64,000 bases of DNA from Prinsepia uniflora (Eukaryota > Streptophyta > Magnoliopsida > Rosales > Rosaceae): assembly GCA_032719365.1 (NCBI GenBank), contig CM064872.1:20305572-20369571 (forward strand), in the 5' to 3' direction. Of the stretch, positions 22,172 to 33,473 are shown one piece after another. The notes below the pieces were generated by a model. It did no database searches. It was not told the origin of the DNA and was given only the letters and a program-made list of their open reading frames with translations. Both the position numbers and the translations under genes were made by a program. Numbering within the stretch: the stretch's first letter is position 1; every line of letters begins with the position of its first letter.

Positions 22172-24585
22172 TTTCAGACCGTCGCCCTCAGAGCGTGGGT
22201 TTGAGTGTGAGAGCCTCAGTCTGATACTCAGTCGGCCGGACTGAGATTCGGGCCCCTGAGATTGTGAGGGCTGTGTAATTGAAAATGGAGGGAATAGGAA
22301 AGGGGGAACCGGGTTTAAGCGAGAGGGAGGAAGAAACTAACCCCAACTACGTCGCCCTTTCAAGTCGAAACGGCGACAACCTGACATCCAGTGCACCCCC
22401 ATGCCCTCCAATGAGTTTTCGAATTTCTGATTTGCAGATTGGAGATGGAAGTTAGCGGTGACGAGTTCTCATCGCAGACTACAACAATTTGCTATAACAA
22501 AGCATAATTCCTAATTTACAGTATGCTAGAATTACCTATTATACCCTTGTGGTAACTTTTTAAAAAAACCTCTCTTTTACCTATTTTTCTCTTCATCCTT
22601 TTATTTCCACAAATTTTTTAATTCCTAAATACCCAGAGGACTGAGTCCTCCGGAGTACCGAAGCCTCGCCCCCCCTATATGCAGGAAACAGTCCTTATCG
22701 AATATTCCATCCGAGTTTCATTGCTCAGACAAAATATTGTATAAAGTCGGATGGAATTAGGGTCCATTATGATGTCACCGAGCTTCAAAACCCAAGACCA
22801 GGGAAACGACGACCAACGGTTGTCAAAATTTGGGAAATTTCTGGAAAACCTCAATTCATTCATTCTCACCCACCCAAATTCAACATGCAATAAATCTAAA
22901 CTACTCTACTCAATCTAAGTATTCTAAAAGTCTAGATTTTAACTTTAAAACTACCTTTCAAGCTCGGAAAGACATCGAAAAAGGAGTAGTGGTTCCCAGC
23001 TTTGTAACTCTGGTGCCGTCGTTTTCCATCAATCTTGGCTCAAAATTGACATACAATTAGTCTAACTTGTAGCTTTCACAGAGTTGATTCTAAGGGTATC
23101 AGATGCAATTCCAACTGTTACCTTGAGCGGCTGAAGATGACCAAGAATTTTTCAGCTCTCGTAGAAAATCCTTATCGTAACACCGTTCACGACAATCCAT
23201 GAGGTACGAGATCCCACGGTTAACCTCATCTCATCGAGGTGATCAAGACCATGTTGAAGTTGAGGGCTGGTTCATTCAATATCGAGGACAGTGGAGTGGC
23301 TCTTCGTGACTTCGCCATCGAACTTTCTTCCTACCACATTGGCCTTTAGCGACCAGGAAAAAGTGGGTGGCTTTGTCTCTTCTATTTACGTGGAAATGGT
23401 GATGATTGTGGTGTCCAATTAATCAAAGAGTGAGGGTGGTAATCCCCTATCGGTGGCACTGTTTTCGGGTGCTAGTTTTGAAGAGAGGAAGATAATGTTG
23501 AGAGGGGTTCTACTACTATGAGAGTGTGTGAAGTCAGAGATGGTTTGGTTTAGGGTTGTGGGCTTGAGCAATTGGGCCAAAAATAAAGTTAAAAGTTGGG
23601 CTTTAGTGATTACCTTGAGTCATATAGTAAATGAGATTGATTTTAGACATAGGCTTTAGGTAAACTTAACCACGAGCTTGAAATAAGCAAGGTCCAAAAA
23701 GAATCTCGAAGGGATAGTTTAGTCATTTAAGTAATCTTAGTTCTAGTTTACGGGACAAGATACAACATTAAGCCCATATACCATTGTCCCGTTTTCCCAC
23801 CTAAAATTGATAGAGCAACACAATGGAGAGCTAAACAACACCCCTTTTAAGGAGAGCGAAATAGAAACATATTAGACCCATCCTCAAAGGAAATGCTCCA
23901 GATGATGGAAAAGCCCAACTAGAAAAGGACCAAATGTAAGAAGAGTAACTTGGAAATCGAGTGTCGTAATCAAATCTAGGGAGAACAACCCTAAAATACC
24001 TTCGCTCTACTCCAAGTTACTAGGCATGAATTGAAAGAGCAATAAGTAGTGATCGAGAAGGAAATTGCCAGTCGAGATGAGTAAGAAACGTACTGGTCAG
24101 AGCATACCAGATCAGAAATTTCCAAAAGATTGCTTGTCTAATAGACTGATGGTGCTGGTTTATCAGGAACACAAATATTCCGTGATGCTCACGAACTACT
24201 TGATAGGAGAAGAGTCCACTAGACTAAACTATCTAGCAAACAATCCAAGAATCATTGAACTAACCGTCTTCTTACCTTATCTCAGAGTGGTAGTGCTCTA
24301 TTAAGTTTAGCATTGATTAGAGCAGAGCGAGAAAAACTTTCAATGGTACAGCCAGAAGATCAAATTTTGTGAGCAAACTCACAAACATGTTGAGGGTGTG
24401 GTTAACTTTATCACAACCAAATCTGGTGAAAGACCAAGAATAGTTGAATGGCCAAATCTACCACAATCAAATTTCATATACAAACTCACAACGCTGTGAT
24501 GCATGCAGTTGGTTACCTCTTACCAGCTGCTATCCACGACCAAGATGTAGACGAGATTCAAAGCTTCACTTAAGTTGGCAAAGTA
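22172..24585. other. No recognisable gene
   Basis: Upstream of the RDR2-like start there may be some of its promoter. Beyond about 22500 the sequence is AT-rich and looks like decayed retroelement DNA. A plus frame at 24065-24304 is open for 79 codons without a motif I recognise. Confidence 0.35.
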
Positions 24586-27261
24586 TGTCACGACTCATCC
24601 CAATCCCCCGGGATTATCACGGGATGTGCCATGCTCCCGTCTGATACGAAGTGTCAGACAAGAGATAATTCGAAACCTTCAGCCCATCCTGCTTCCAGAG
24701 CGCGCCAGGATCCGGTGAAGGAGTGTGATATCTTGATCTCTACACAGCCCGCATCCGTGATCAAATCCATTTACACAAATTCATAACATATCAACCATAT
24801 GTGGGAACTCAGTCCAAAACAGTAAATCCGAGTATGTGGGTCATAGCCTAAATCCATAAAACACAAAAATATCATTTCTGAAATCCAATTACCGTTTCAT
24901 AGATCCAACAAATCATGTTTACCAAATATCATATAACCAATCTTGTCACGGTTTCCAAAGCTACGTGCGTGCTATCCGGGGTCTCAAATCCCAAGTCTCC
25001 AAGAGTCCACCCAGGTCAATATCCGCAGATCACTGACCCTCCTTGGGGGTTATAATCCATATATGCCTTCCTGAGAGTAAGGTACTCCATGGGGGCGACT
25101 CCGCTCAGTTAGTGCTCCGTGACTACTCCGGAGTCCACCCAGGCCAGCGACCCTCCCCGAATGAGACAATCCATAAATAAACGATGCTATATAAAAAAAA
25201 ACATTTTGTAATCATTCTCAAAACATTTCAAACCTTTCAAATGATCCATACTCGGTCTCCATAAACCGTCATGAAACCAGAAATCCATTTAGAGTCTCTG
25301 AACCCGAAATCATCTTTATAAACCATAAATGAGACTCATGCCCGATATCATCACCAATTGGGCCTCAAGCTCGATCATGTAAACCAACTGGGCCTTAAGT
25401 TCGATTTCGTAAACCAACTGGGCTTCAAGCCCGATTTCGTACACTAATTGGGCCTCTGGCCCGATGCCTTATTAAATCAAATGGAACCCAAGTCCGAAAG
25501 TTCGTAAATCAAATGGGCCTCATGCCTGATTCCATATTTCGAAATCTGAAATCAATTCACGAACCAATCGGGCCCCTGACCCGATAATGTAACTAAAATG
25601 GACTTCAAGTCCGAGGGTTTCCAAAAAAAATGGGTCTCATGCACGAGCTTACATTTTCAAATCCAAAACCATTTCATTAAACCATAAGCACGTATAATCA
25701 GTGCAAAACCATAAACCTCGATATACGTGCAAATACGTAAATTCCCTCGAAATATGTGTAATTATGTAAATCACCAATATCCCAATCATCATCATCGAAA
25801 TCACATATGTAAAATATATAAAACATTTATGCATGCATCACAGTTTAGAATTCAAGGTCTACTCACAGACCGTCCTATGCTACCGCCTCGATATGTATGC
25901 CATACGCCTTCCCTGGTTAATCACCATCACTGGGACTCCCAAACCTGTCCAAATCATACTAGAGGGTTACTAACTACTTTATTAACCTCTCATTGAAGCC
26001 CCATAATTTTCTCGAATTTTTAACTATTTTTAAATTCGATCCTAAACCTTCGGACATCCCGAACTATATCGAGACGAGGTCCGATCGATACGAAACCAGT
26101 CCCAAAATGTTTGTTACATCGAATACATAAATTCATCTGCTGAACACTTCCCCAAACACTGTGCCACACGCCTCCACGCGCCACCCAAAGGGGCTGCTCG
26201 TGAAAGCCACGCGCCTGCTACAATGTCATCGTCTACCTTTCGCAGACCTAGTCCAGACAAGTTTAGACCAACCAGGTCCAACCCGAACCGGCATTCCTGG
26301 TTCTCCCCATTTTCTCAACCATTTCCAATCCTTTTAATTCCTATGCATTCCTATAGACCCAACTAGAAGTTCTACAGGTTTAAAGACACAAAACTCAAAC
26401 TGATAGCTCACCTTTGAAGATTGAATAGTAAGCTTGACCTCTGAGCTCTGTTCTCAGCCATTCCAGCCACCCCTTTCCTTCGAAAACAATCCCTACAGCG
26501 TCACCTTGGTCCCTAGGTCATGTTAGGGTCAATAGAAACTTAAAACAACAATAAAAACCAGGCTTCTAAATTTTAGGTCAACACGGGTTACGGGTTCTAA
26601 CTTACCTCCATCGTGGACCTCTGTGTCTCGTCGTCCATCAGTCCCTCTGATCACTCTCTCACTATCTCAGTCCTCATTACGGTCTCTCACACGAACAAAG
26701 AGATGAATATGGTGGTGAGGTGGTATATGTTGTGTGTTTGTTTCACAGTTTGAAGAAAAATAAAGAAAAGATGAAGGCTGAGTCGTGAGGGAGGGAGAGA
26801 GAAATATGAGAGGAAAATATAAAATATTAATATAATAATTATATATATTTTTTAATCCTAATTAATCACCCAATCCTAGGCTATATCCATTTTTTAGGGA
26901 AGCCACCAATGGGACTTGTCACTCATCCAAGGGCCTTACAATTAACTAATCTCCCAATCAGATTTATTTAATATTTAATTCAAATTCCGAGACGTAAGTT
27001 CCCAATTTTGATCCCGTGACCATAACTTTTTCGTTCGACGTGCCTCTTGTCTACGGACTGGTGATGTCCCAATCTACATCACGGTCATCGGTCCTCGTAC
27101 GTTTGACTCCCCGAGTCAAAAGTCAACATTTTTCCCAAGAGCAAGGGCAAAACAGTCATTTTACACCGTCAGTCCGATTTCGCTCAACTAATCACCGATT
27201 AATCGCACTAATCCTTCATTAGTCATTAATCTAATCCAGGAATTCGGGACGGGCCGTTACA
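24586..27261 (-). repeat. Solo LTR of the large gypsy-type family, minus orientation
   Basis: 2676 bp from TGTCACGACTCATCCC to GGGACGGGCCGTTACA, with the same landmarks in the same order as the LTRs at 3884 and 33474. The outer five bases are aagta (24581-24585) and gagta (27262-27266), a target duplication with one mismatch. There is no primer site or purine tract next to either end, so the internal region and other LTR have been lost by recombination. The hairpin array lies at 25358-25645. Confidence 0.75.
25358..25645. repeat. Phased hairpin array in the solo LTR
   Basis: GGGCC units start at 25360, 25390, 25420 and 25450 with a 30-base period. Further variants lie near 25514, 25579 and 25602. 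The unit near 25602 reads GGACTtcaAGTCC, where both stem arms have changed together compared with GGGCttcaaGCCC at 25420. Confidence 0.7.
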
Positions 27262-27699
27262 GAGTAAGTCTTCAACCCATGGTTGAACATTGCCTCTGCA
27301 GTGGCTTTGACACGATGTGGGGAAGCAAATAGGGAGGAGGCTTAGTCGCAATCTGGCTACAAAATACCTATAGGGTGTCAATCACATCTCGCTTCTTCTT
27401 AGCCGCGCCTACTCAGCCCCTCTGGTTAGCAATTTTCCTTGCAACACTGATGTCTTCTATCGACGAGCATGTTATAAATCCAATCCAATCACCTCTATCG
27501 TTTATTTTTTGGCAAAGGATAGTGCCAGCATAGCTGACAAACTAATCATCGACTGACTTATAAATACTTAGGCTCGAGCATCCCTAGGCTCAATAACTGA
27601 CTCGCCTTACCGATCCTCCACATTAATCATCTTTTCCCTTTGCTTTTTATGAGCACAAGTGCTTGGCTATTGTCAATAAGTAATAGCCTTCTTTTGGGT
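27262..27699. other. No recognisable gene
   Basis: This is mixed sequence between the solo LTR and the minisatellite, with stops in all frames and no motif. Confidence 0.35.
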
Positions 27700-28095
27700 T
27701 CCCTTGGCCACTAATCAGATGTATCATTGAGGTACTATTTCAGATATATGTTCCAATTGGCATGCTCGGACGAGGTCACAGATCGGAGCCATCCGTTGAT
27801 GTATCTTTTTCAAAGTACATTCTGATCATCATATGCATATGATATGACCGATCAGACGCATCATTCGAGGTATCCTCTTTGAAGTATGCCCTGATTGGCA
27901 TGTCCATACAACTAACTAATCAAATGCATCATTTTCAGTACTCTCTCAGGTATATGCCCTGATTGGCATGCCCATATGAGGCAACTAATCAGATGCATCA
28001 TTCAAGGCATCCTTTTTGAAGTACGCTTTGATTGACATGCTTGTACAAGGCGACCGATTAGACGCATCATTGAAGGAACTTTCTCGGATGCATGC
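27700..28095. repeat. Degenerate minisatellite, about 60-80 base period
   Basis: Six copies of a unit beginning gaYgcatcatt start at 27718, 27798, 27855, 27923, 27992 and 28061. Most are followed by a phrase like ccctgattggcatg. Spacing is 57-80 bases, mostly 66-70. The array abuts and partly overlaps the end of a MuDR-type reading frame on the minus strand. Confidence 0.75.
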
Positions 28096-28099
28096 ATAC

Positions 28100-28343
28100 T
28101 AGATGCAAATAACTTGAATAGGCATTCCACCACTCTATTATGATCATTTTTCTTGAATATGACTTCTCTTCCCCTATTGATAGAATCCATCCTAATAGCT
28201 TCCCTCAAAATGGTAGCAGATTGAAATCTAAGTCCTAACTTGAACTTGGGAATTTCCATCTTGGTTTCAAGTATGAAGTCTCTGAATTTTGAGATTTTCT
28301 TCTTCCTACATTGCTTAGACACCACATCTTCATCACTCTTCAT
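28100..28343 (-). pseudogene. MuDR-type MULE transposase fragment (N-terminal DNA-binding domain)
   Basis: The minus frame reads MEIPKFKLGLRFQSATILRE then AIRMDSINRGREVIFKKNDHNRVVECL. This is the conserved plant MuDR N-terminal domain: F-K-x-G-x-x-F followed by REAI, a tyrosine-like and asparagine-rich stretch, and FxKND. The cysteine that normally ends RAKC is present as VEC. The frame then runs into the minisatellite, and the transposase core is absent. Weak similarity to an N-terminal extension may continue up to about 28780. This is a different MULE lineage from the FAR1-type transposase at 9571. Confidence 0.7.
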
Positions 28344-29926
28344 TTACCACACTAACACTTGGTGAAATTGGTAAATCCTCTTCGTTAAGATCCTGTCCAA
28401 AACTTGCCCAGTTTCTTCATTTGGTTCCATATAGCAATCAAAAAAAAAAATTATCTGCTTAATCACTCAATAGTACTTCGGCATTTTGATCATAAGCATG
28501 CTCATTGAAGTCTGGGTCTTTCGAGTCATTAGTTAATTCAGATTAACTATCCAAAGATCTATAGGAATTGGCTCTTCTTCTTTGCTATCTGTACTCCATC
28601 TCAATTAGCTATTCTTCACCATCCCTATCATTTTCTTTCATTAGTCTTTCACTTGTATTTCACGTCTCTGCAAAAAACTCTTCATTCAGTTCGGACATAA
28701 TATCTTCAAACAATGGGTATGGTAACATGGTGTGGAAAATATATGGAGACAACTTTATCTTTCGACTTCGAGTAGGCCTAAAGAACACTTAAGAAATCAT
28801 AATCACTTACTAGTTTAATCAATACCTCTGAGTCTTTCTCTTTGAATAATAGGTCATACCTTCCTCAAATATCCTACACTTTGACCTATGTTATTTAACT
28901 CCAAAAGGACAAATAATCGAATGAGAACCAGTCATACCAACAAATCGCCCCTGTTTTAAAAGGCCCACTCAAAACCATTTTCAATAAATGCACCTCCATG
29001 ATGGACCTCTAGAGTAAATAAATCTGGACCTATCTACATAACATCACACCAAAAAAACCCTATTTTTGAACACAACACTTGGACTAAAAAAAAATCTAGA
29101 GAAAAATAAAAGATCTAGCCCATCTGCTCAAGACGTGCGTGTTTGGACCTTATTAAGCTAGTAAAAAGAGAAGGTAGTGTAAGCCTATAAACAATGGCAA
29201 ACTAAGTGAATGACATGTACTGTCTGTGTAGGAAGTAAAACCTGAGGTTGCAAATAAAAACATCCCATGCAAGTTCGAGAATCCTTAACAATAACTATGG
29301 GACTTAATACATAGATTCCAAAATCAATCCAACAAACAATCTTTCACCATTTACAGTGGCCCAAAGCAATCCAATTTTTAATATCGTAAAATATAATAAA
29401 AACCAAATTTATACCACAATCCAACCATGCCTCGATAAACCCTAAGATAGGGCTGCCAACAATTTTTCCCTGAAAACATCATCTTGCTTGCATATATTCT
29501 AAACAAATAAATTCATATTCCAAGGGATATAATATATCAAGAATGAGGGTTCCACTTACCATAAACTGGTTGTGCACCTACATGATCATGATCATGAGGC
29601 ACAGTCATTGTCAATTTCTTCCTTGTTTCAGTTACTCTTCAATGTCCCAATTTAGCGCTTTCTTCCTGGTTCTCCCCTAAAGGCTCTAAATCCTTAGTTC
29701 TTGATTCTCGCGTAGCCTAGCCCTTCTCTTCAGATTCTCTTACACTCGTCTCCCTCAATTCTCATGCATCCATTCTCTCCTAATTCTCGCGCAGCCCTTT
29801 TCTTCTATCTAGATTCTCTCGAAAATGAATTCGAGAGGAATATTGAGATACTGTGGTAAGTTCAAAGGGACAATCAAACTAAAATTAGGGTATAATCCTA
29901 ATAAAATCCATTTACATTATAATATA
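28344..29926. other. No intact gene; possible upstream remains of the MuDR fragment
   Basis: AT-rich. A pyrimidine-rich patch at 29600-29820 has two similar ttctcgcg(t/c)agccc phrases. No motif is recognised. Confidence 0.35.
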
Positions 29927-30447
29927 TGTGGAACCATAAATTACCGGAATATTCTGGAGCTACCACGTGGCAACAATTTTCATAATGCCAATATTACCCT
30001 TGGTAAAATTGACATCGACACATTACGATCTCCGCATTAATTCAATATATTTACCAGCTAAATATATTAATTAATCAGATCAATACCGATAATAAATAAC
30101 TTCCCAGTAAATTATTTATTTATTAATAAATAAGTGATTACACCCGGTACAATCACTTATTTAATACTTTTTTTTCAACTAATCAGACGCTCCAGTGACT
30201 CTTAAGGCTTCACTATAAATAGAAGGTCTCATCTCACTTCTAAAGGTAATAAAAAACTCATGCAAACACTCTGTCGGATTATTCTCTCACAGAAAACTAA
30301 CTTAAGCATCGGAGCGTTTACGGTTGAACACCACCCCCCCCCCCCCCCCCCCCCCGGGGGATTCAACCTTAACCCCGTTTGATTTTCGTTCTTGTGTGTA
30401 GGGATCGAGAAGGAACTTCACATACCCGGACGATTTCTGCATCAACA
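29927..30447 (+). repeat. Solo LTR, 521 bp, with a C22G5 tract
   Basis: It starts TGTGGAACC and ends GCATCAACA, with atata on both sides (29922-29926, 30448-30452). A TATA box (CTATAAATAGAAGG) lies at about 30212, and TTAAGCATCGGAGCGT, a phrase common near the end of plant LTRs, lies at about 30303. There is no coding sequence. The flanking atata is low-complexity, so the boundary evidence is moderate. Confidence 0.55.
30334..30360. repeat. C22G5 homopolymer junction
   Basis: 22 C followed directly by 5 G, inside the solo LTR where related elements have a short CCACCCCCGG-like phrase. Confidence 0.9.
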
Positions 30448-30468
30448 ATATATATATATATATATATG
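30448..30468. repeat. AT microsatellite
   Basis: About ten AT units directly follow the solo LTR end. The insertion may have targeted this tract, or the tract may have grown from the target duplication. Confidence 0.85.
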
Positions 30469-31046
30469 AATTGTATACATTGAATAATCCCTTTGTAAAA
30501 AGGAAGAAAATGCTGCTCTCATACATCAATTATGAGATCGAGATGCATTTTATTGTTCATCGACAATATGATTATATATGTGTGTGTATATATACACATT
30601 AATATCAAATTGGGATTTTATGTATGGTATATCGGTTTATGCACTCAATAGTTGAATGTTTGACCACCTCCTATGTAGTATGTAGTATGTAGTATGAAAA
30701 AAAAAATACTATTAGATGGTAATACTAACTACTTAAAAATAATTTTTAAAACCTTATTGAATAATCATGCATGAATCCCAACTTGGGCCAGTATCCTAAA
30801 TTAATAATCTCGCTATGTATAAGATAATAATCTCTTAAAGTCCTTTGGAACCACTTGATAAATAAATTAATATATGACGAAAGAAATACTACATAAAATT
30901 TCAAAATACTTATTTAGAAATTTTTACTTAACAACCTCAATTTCCTATCAAAGGAGTCGAGCTCAGTAGGTAATTAAGATGTAAGAGCCTTGGACTATTT
31001 CTGACCCTGACTACATCATGTGTTTGTTTAGATTAAAGTTAGAGTA

Positions 31047-31248
31047 GAATATTGTTATATATTATAAAAAAAAACCCCTTCAATTTACTTAATTCAATTA
31101 TATTCTCATTTCTAAGAGAGTTGTCTTTTCTTTGTACCCAACCAGCAGAATATTGTTGTATATTTTTTTTTAAAAAAACTTATATTTTCTTAATTCAATT
31201 ATATTCCCACTTCTAAGACGATTGTCTTTTCTTTGTACCTAAACCGAA
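31047..31248. repeat. Tandem duplication, 101-base period
   Basis: Both copies start gaatattgtt (31047, 31148) and end with ttgtcttttctttgtacc (31121, 31222). Confidence 0.75.
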
Positions 31249-33105
31249 CTAATTCGCATCCTTATTATATTATATACATAGAGCAGCACAAGTGGGTTGC
31301 AGCTATTTGTTTGGTGTCATAATAAACTAGTCCTTGCTACCAAGGAGGTCTTCCTGGTCCAATTTAAATTGGGTTAGAAGCTCACTCAGTTGGGGTGTTG
31401 GCTATTTGGTGCCTTGCCCAAGCGAGAATGTCCTCGTTAGATGTGCCTTTAGAAAGACTAACGTGACATACTTGATAGAGTTTGAGAATCAGAAAATGTA
31501 ATAATATAGTTTACAAACTAAACTGGCAAAATGACACAAAAGGTTAATTCAAGGACCATTTTAGGATTTAGTCCTAATTTATCTAAAAGTTTTAATGTAT
31601 GAGTTACACAGACCGTGTTCGGAGGGTTGAAAGTTTGCCTACAATACAATAAAAATCGTATATTGGTATGTATATATATATATATATTAAGCATCAACTT
31701 CGCTTTTCAAGAAACGCTAATAATATGAGTATAGTAGTAATATAAGTGAAATATCAATATTAATACACTAATCATAATGATAACTCTATAGTAAATATAA
31801 TATAATTATAAATCGTATGCAACTAGATAATAAGACAAGAATTAATACTTACATTCCATCATTGGTTATAGCTCACCATATCATCCTTTTAATTTATCTA
31901 ATTATTCGTCTACATATATCATAATTGGAACTGTTAAATTCCTAAATCATAATTTTAAGATTATTTATATGAAAAATCAACCATATTGGAGATCAATTAA
32001 ATTTTTGTATGTGTAAATTAAATGGATGGTTGACCATCAGATTCTTCATTATTACTAATACCTTTGAATTTTTTTAATACATATGAATAACTGAAGAACT
32101 TCTAAAATTATTATTATTTTTTCAGAAATAATCTTAATATGATTATTTAGGATTGAACAATTCCGCTTATTATATTATATACTAAGTCATAAAATTTAGT
32201 ATTCATCACTACATCCAAACCTACGATCGAATGATACATCCCGTACTGGAATTTAAAAACAAAAATTGCGAAATTACCAAAGAACCCCCACGAGGATTGT
32301 TGGGCCTCGATTTCTTTGCCTACGGGCTACTTATTGGGTGTGTGGGCTTGAAGTGTTCGTGTGCTTGCCCAAAATAATCTTACGAGCCTAAGTTGACCCA
32401 AGCCCAAACTCAAGCCCAAAACTTGATCTTTATGTAGCCAAAACTATTTAATTTGTTTTACTTTGACCCAAGTCCATTTTGGAGACCCAAAGACTTGTGA
32501 CTTAGCCCAAGGCTTTCATTAAACCCTTTTTTGTGCAAAATTGGCCCAAAAGCCTAAAGCCCACTCCTGTGTTTCTCTTAACCCACACTTGGACTAGAAG
32601 GGAGAATACAAAAGGGGAGTACACCTACACACCCACCACAACGTCTTCTCCTCCGTAGGAAACACCGTGAGCTTGTAGACTCATCTCCACCTCATTTGCA
32701 TTTCATATCCTATGAGAGACCCTGCTAGCCGAGACCCTAGCCCTTACGTCGTCAACCACCACGTGAGACCGTAAATATAGGACCTTCGACGGAGACGAGA
32801 TTGAGAGTCGAAGAACGGCGTGCATGCCACCAACCAATCTTCGAAGAGAGGGCACTCAATATCGCAAATCTTCCTCATGTCTTTTTCAAACGGTTGGACA
32901 TTTTGGGGAGCCGTGAGGACACTGAAACTGGTATCCCAGGCCTAAGACCCGACTAAGACCCGAAGCCAACCCAAAGAGATTAGACTCAAACCAGGTATCA
33001 TCTCGAGCCCCTAACTTCATTTTCCACTTTGTCTCATCACGAGGAAGCTAACTGTGAGCTTGCATGTGAGTTCTGTTGTGAGGGACGACGACAACGATTG
33101 TGACT

Positions 33106-33160
33106 CGTTTCAAACCCGAGTACGACCCGTTTCAAACCCGAGTACGACCCGTTTCAAAGT
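33106..33160. repeat. 22-base tandem repeat
   Basis: Two full copies and a partial third of cgtttcaaacccgagtacga plus two bases. Confidence 0.8.
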
Positions 33161-33473
33161 GAGCATGTTCGAGCTAAGAGTGAAACCCATTGATTGAGCA
33201 AATAGATTCCCTAGATTGTACTGGTCGTGAGTGTCCCTTTGGATGTACGTTTGGTTGTGGTAGGAACCTAGATTAGAGCTACTGATGGCCAAGGAGTTTC
33301 AGACCAAACTCGAGCCATTACGAGTAGACTCGAGCTCAGTGAGGTACGTTTTTTTAACTCTAGGAAAACTTTTGAGCCTACAAGTGATATTTAGGTTGAA
33401 ATTGTTACTTTCTCAAGTTTTGGCCACCGTTAACGGTGGTGGCGACGGCGGTCCAATCGTCTCCAGCGATTGA

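Larger units (their letters stand above)
30469..33468. other. AT-rich region without recognisable genes
   Basis: 30469-32280 is very AT-rich, with a 101-base tandem duplication at 31047-31248 and a short TA tract near 31670. 32290-33468 is less AT-rich and full of gccca/gaccc phrases, like a decayed LTR or leader. The phrase cgtttcaaacccgagtacga is repeated at 33106-33157. No coding sequence is supported. Confidence 0.4.

Noticed and set aside
6886..22600. Terminal inverted repeats bounding the MULE and the three gene fragments
   Set aside because: I compared the likely edges by eye and found no convincing long inverted match or target duplication, so no element boundary is claimed.
27700..28095. 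CRISPR-like repeat array
   Set aside because: The units are degenerate, 57-80 bases, without constant repeats and unique spacers, and this is plant nuclear DNA.
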